From a bacterium (GTDB taxonomy: Bacteria; Desulfobacterota; Deferrisomatia; Deferrisomatales; BM512), in the NCBI GenBank assembly GCA_009724975.1, contig SRXB01000104.1, forward strand, positions 1 through 7,187: 7,187 bases of DNA. The letters are read 5' to 3'. How positions within the stretch are numbered: position 1 is the stretch's first letter; each line of letters begins with the position of its first letter. Below the pieces are notes generated by a model. It was not told the DNA's origin. It worked only from the letters and a program-made list of their open reading frames with translations, and searched no databases. A program made the translations under genes and the position numbers. This document shows, piece by piece, positions 6,285 to 7,187 of this stretch.

Positions 6285-6731
6285 ATGGCAAGAGGCGTCA
6301 ACAAGGTAATACTAATCGGCAACCTCGGCAAAGACCCCGAAGTGCGCTACACCCAAGGGGGAACCGCCGTCTGCAACTTCTCGCTGGCAACCACCGAGCG
6401 CCAGAAGAAGGGCGACGAGTGGGTGGACCATACCGAGTGGCACAACATAGTCCTCTTCGGCAAATCGGCTGAAAACGCCAACCAGTACCTTAAAAAAGGT
6501 TCCACCTGCTACATAGAGGGAAGAATACAGACCCGCAAATGGCAGGACAAGGAGGGCAAGGACCGCTACACCACCGAAATATTGGCCCAGAACATCCAGT
6601 TTCTCGGCGGCGGCGCGGGCAGGCAGGGCGGCGGGGGAGGCTCCTCTTACGGCGGCGATTCCGGCCCGTCCTCCGGCGGCGACGATTTTCCGGGCGGAGG
6701 CTTCGACCCCAACGACGACATCCCCTTCTAG
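6285..6731 (+). CDS. ssb: Single-stranded DNA-binding protein SSB
   Basis: SSB coats single-stranded DNA as a tetramer and recruits replication and repair proteins. The 148 residues divide into an OB-fold (1-107), a Gly/Ser-rich flexible linker (108-139) and the acidic tip DPNDDIPF (141-148) that binds partner proteins. OB-fold landmarks include MARGVNKVILIGNLGKDPEV (1-20), TEWHNIVLFGKSAE (50-63), YIEGRIQTRKW (76-86) and DRYTTEI (93-99). W52, F58 and W86 correspond to the DNA-stacking residues W54, F60 and W88 of E. coli SSB; the equivalent of E. coli W40 is not aromatic. ATG 6285 is chosen over the TTG two codons earlier (6279) because family members begin MARGVNK and because GGAG is 7 nt upstream of the ATG. 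It has its own promoter and is followed by a terminator. The length is normal; no oddities. Confidence 0.97.
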   Translation: MARGVNKVILIGNLGKDPEVRYTQGGTAVCNFSLATTERQKKGDEWVDHTEWHNIVLFGKSAENANQYLKKGSTCYIEGRIQTRKWQDKEGKDRYTTEILAQNIQFLGGGAGRQGGGGGSSYGGDSGPSSGGDDFPGGGFDPNDDIPF

Positions 6732-6749
6732 CCTTTACAGCCCAGAACT

Positions 6750-6781
6750 AAAAAGGCGACCCCTTGCGGGCCGCCTTTTTT
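6750..6781. terminator. Bidirectional rho-independent terminator between ssb and the M20 peptidase gene
   Basis: A hairpin pairs AAAAAGGCG (6750-6758) with CGCCTTTTT (6772-6780). After one A/C mismatch the stem continues as CCC (6760-6762) with GGG (6768-6770), closing a 5-nt loop. On the plus strand it ends in six T residues; on the minus strand the A-run at 6750-6754 supplies the U-tract. It lies 18 nt after the ssb stop and directly beyond the stop of the convergent gene, so it probably serves both. Confidence 0.88.
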
Positions 6782-7187
6782 CATTTGAGCGTTTTGGCCA
6801 GCTCCGCAAGGAGCCTTGCGGAAAACTCGCTTCCCCGCCGAAGGTCCTCAAGCCAGAAATGCTCGTCGGGCCCGTGGATGCGGTCGGAGACGCGCCCGAG
6901 GGCGACCAGAAGAACGGGGGCCTTCAGCGATTCGGCCAAGGTGTGGACAACGGGAATTGTCGCGCCTTCGCGGATCTTGACTGGCTCCTGCCCGTAGGCG
7001 GCCCGCATCGCCTCAAGGGCGGCGTCCACCGCCGCGCCCTCGGCGGGCAAAAGCACCGGCTCGGCCTTCGCCAGCATCTTGCCTGCCAGCTTAACGCCGA
7101 CCGGTTTGACCTTTTCAAGGTGCGCGGTGAGAAGGTCGGCAATCCTGTCGGGGTCTTGGCCCGGGACCAGGCGGCAGGAGAGCTTGA
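6781..7187 (-). CDS. M20-family metallopeptidase (dipeptidase-like), C-terminal fragment
   Basis: The last 134 residues of a protein that begins beyond the right edge. M20 enzymes are zinc-dependent amino- or dipeptidases and deacylases. The fragment opens with KLSCRLVPGQDPDRIADLL (1-19), typical of the dimerisation (lid) domain of M20 dipeptidases, followed by the HLEKVKPVGVKL strand region (22-33). It then returns to the catalytic domain: VKIREGATIPVV (69-80) matches the conserved REGG-x-IP segment, though with Ala in place of the second Gly. DRIHGPDEHF (101-110) contains the conserved metal-ligand histidine H104 near the C-terminus, with PDE in place of the more common PNE. The gene stops at TGA 6783-6781, against the shared terminator, and converges on ssb. 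The zinc ligands in the N-terminal half and the substrate class cannot be judged from this piece. Confidence 0.86.
   Translation of the reverse strand, partial: KLSCRLVPGQDPDRIADLLTAHLEKVKPVGVKLAGKMLAKAEPVLLPAEGAAVDAALEAMRAAYGQEPVKIREGATIPVVHTLAESLKAPVLLVALGRVSDRIHGPDEHFWLEDLRRGSEFSARLLAELAKTLK

Noticed and set aside
1..7187. CRISPR arrays, insertion sequences, tRNA or rRNA genes, phage or defence genes
   Set aside because: No regularly spaced repeats, transposase motifs, terminal inverted repeats or tRNA-like cloverleaf segments were seen; coding density is high with normal metabolic genes throughout.

Overview
The window looks like chromosomal DNA of a GC-rich Gram-negative bacterium with seven or eight ordinary metabolic and housekeeping genes, plus one less usual gene pair. 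The presence of an MqnA (chorismate dehydratase) next to a UbiD-family decarboxylase points to menaquinone made by the futalosine route. That route, an FmdB-type zinc ribbon, exported proteins with clear signal peptides and an SSB of the form seen in Desulfobacterota/Desulfuromonadia all suggest a deltaproteobacterial-type anaerobe or microaerophile. This placement is inference and cannot be fixed from the sequence alone. Several genes use ATA as the commonest isoleucine codon despite the high GC content.

Layout. Left block, minus strand (read right to left): mqnA (2047-1238), then a promoter-led pair, fmdB-like (1138-851) and dapA (816 to beyond the left edge). Middle block, plus strand: a tight run of four genes beginning divergently from mqnA: ubiD family (TTG start at 2187, to 3995), cysE/epsC-type serine O-acetyltransferase (4000-4989), a secreted YidD-domain protein (TTG start at 4990, to 5379), and a signal-peptide protein with helical repeats and two C-terminal hydrophobic segments (5376-6218). 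The spacings are 4 nt, 0 nt and a 4-nt ATGA overlap, so this is very probably one operon. Right block: ssb (6285-6731) with its own near-consensus promoter. It is followed by a strong, probably bidirectional terminator that also ends a convergent M20-family peptidase gene (7187-6781, 5' end outside the window).

How the genes fit together. MqnA makes the first committed futalosine-pathway intermediate, and the UbiD-like enzyme is a good candidate for the late decarboxylation in the same pathway; they share a 139-bp divergent start region. DapA (lysine/peptidoglycan), CysE (cysteine), SSB (DNA metabolism) and the peptidase are standard functions. The part most worth a second look is the coupled pair at 4990-6218. 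The canonical YidD is a small cytoplasmic, membrane-associated helper of YidC encoded near rpmH-rnpA-yidC, whereas this copy carries an export signal and is coupled to an exported repeat/membrane protein. No mobile elements, CRISPR arrays, tRNAs or rRNAs were seen.
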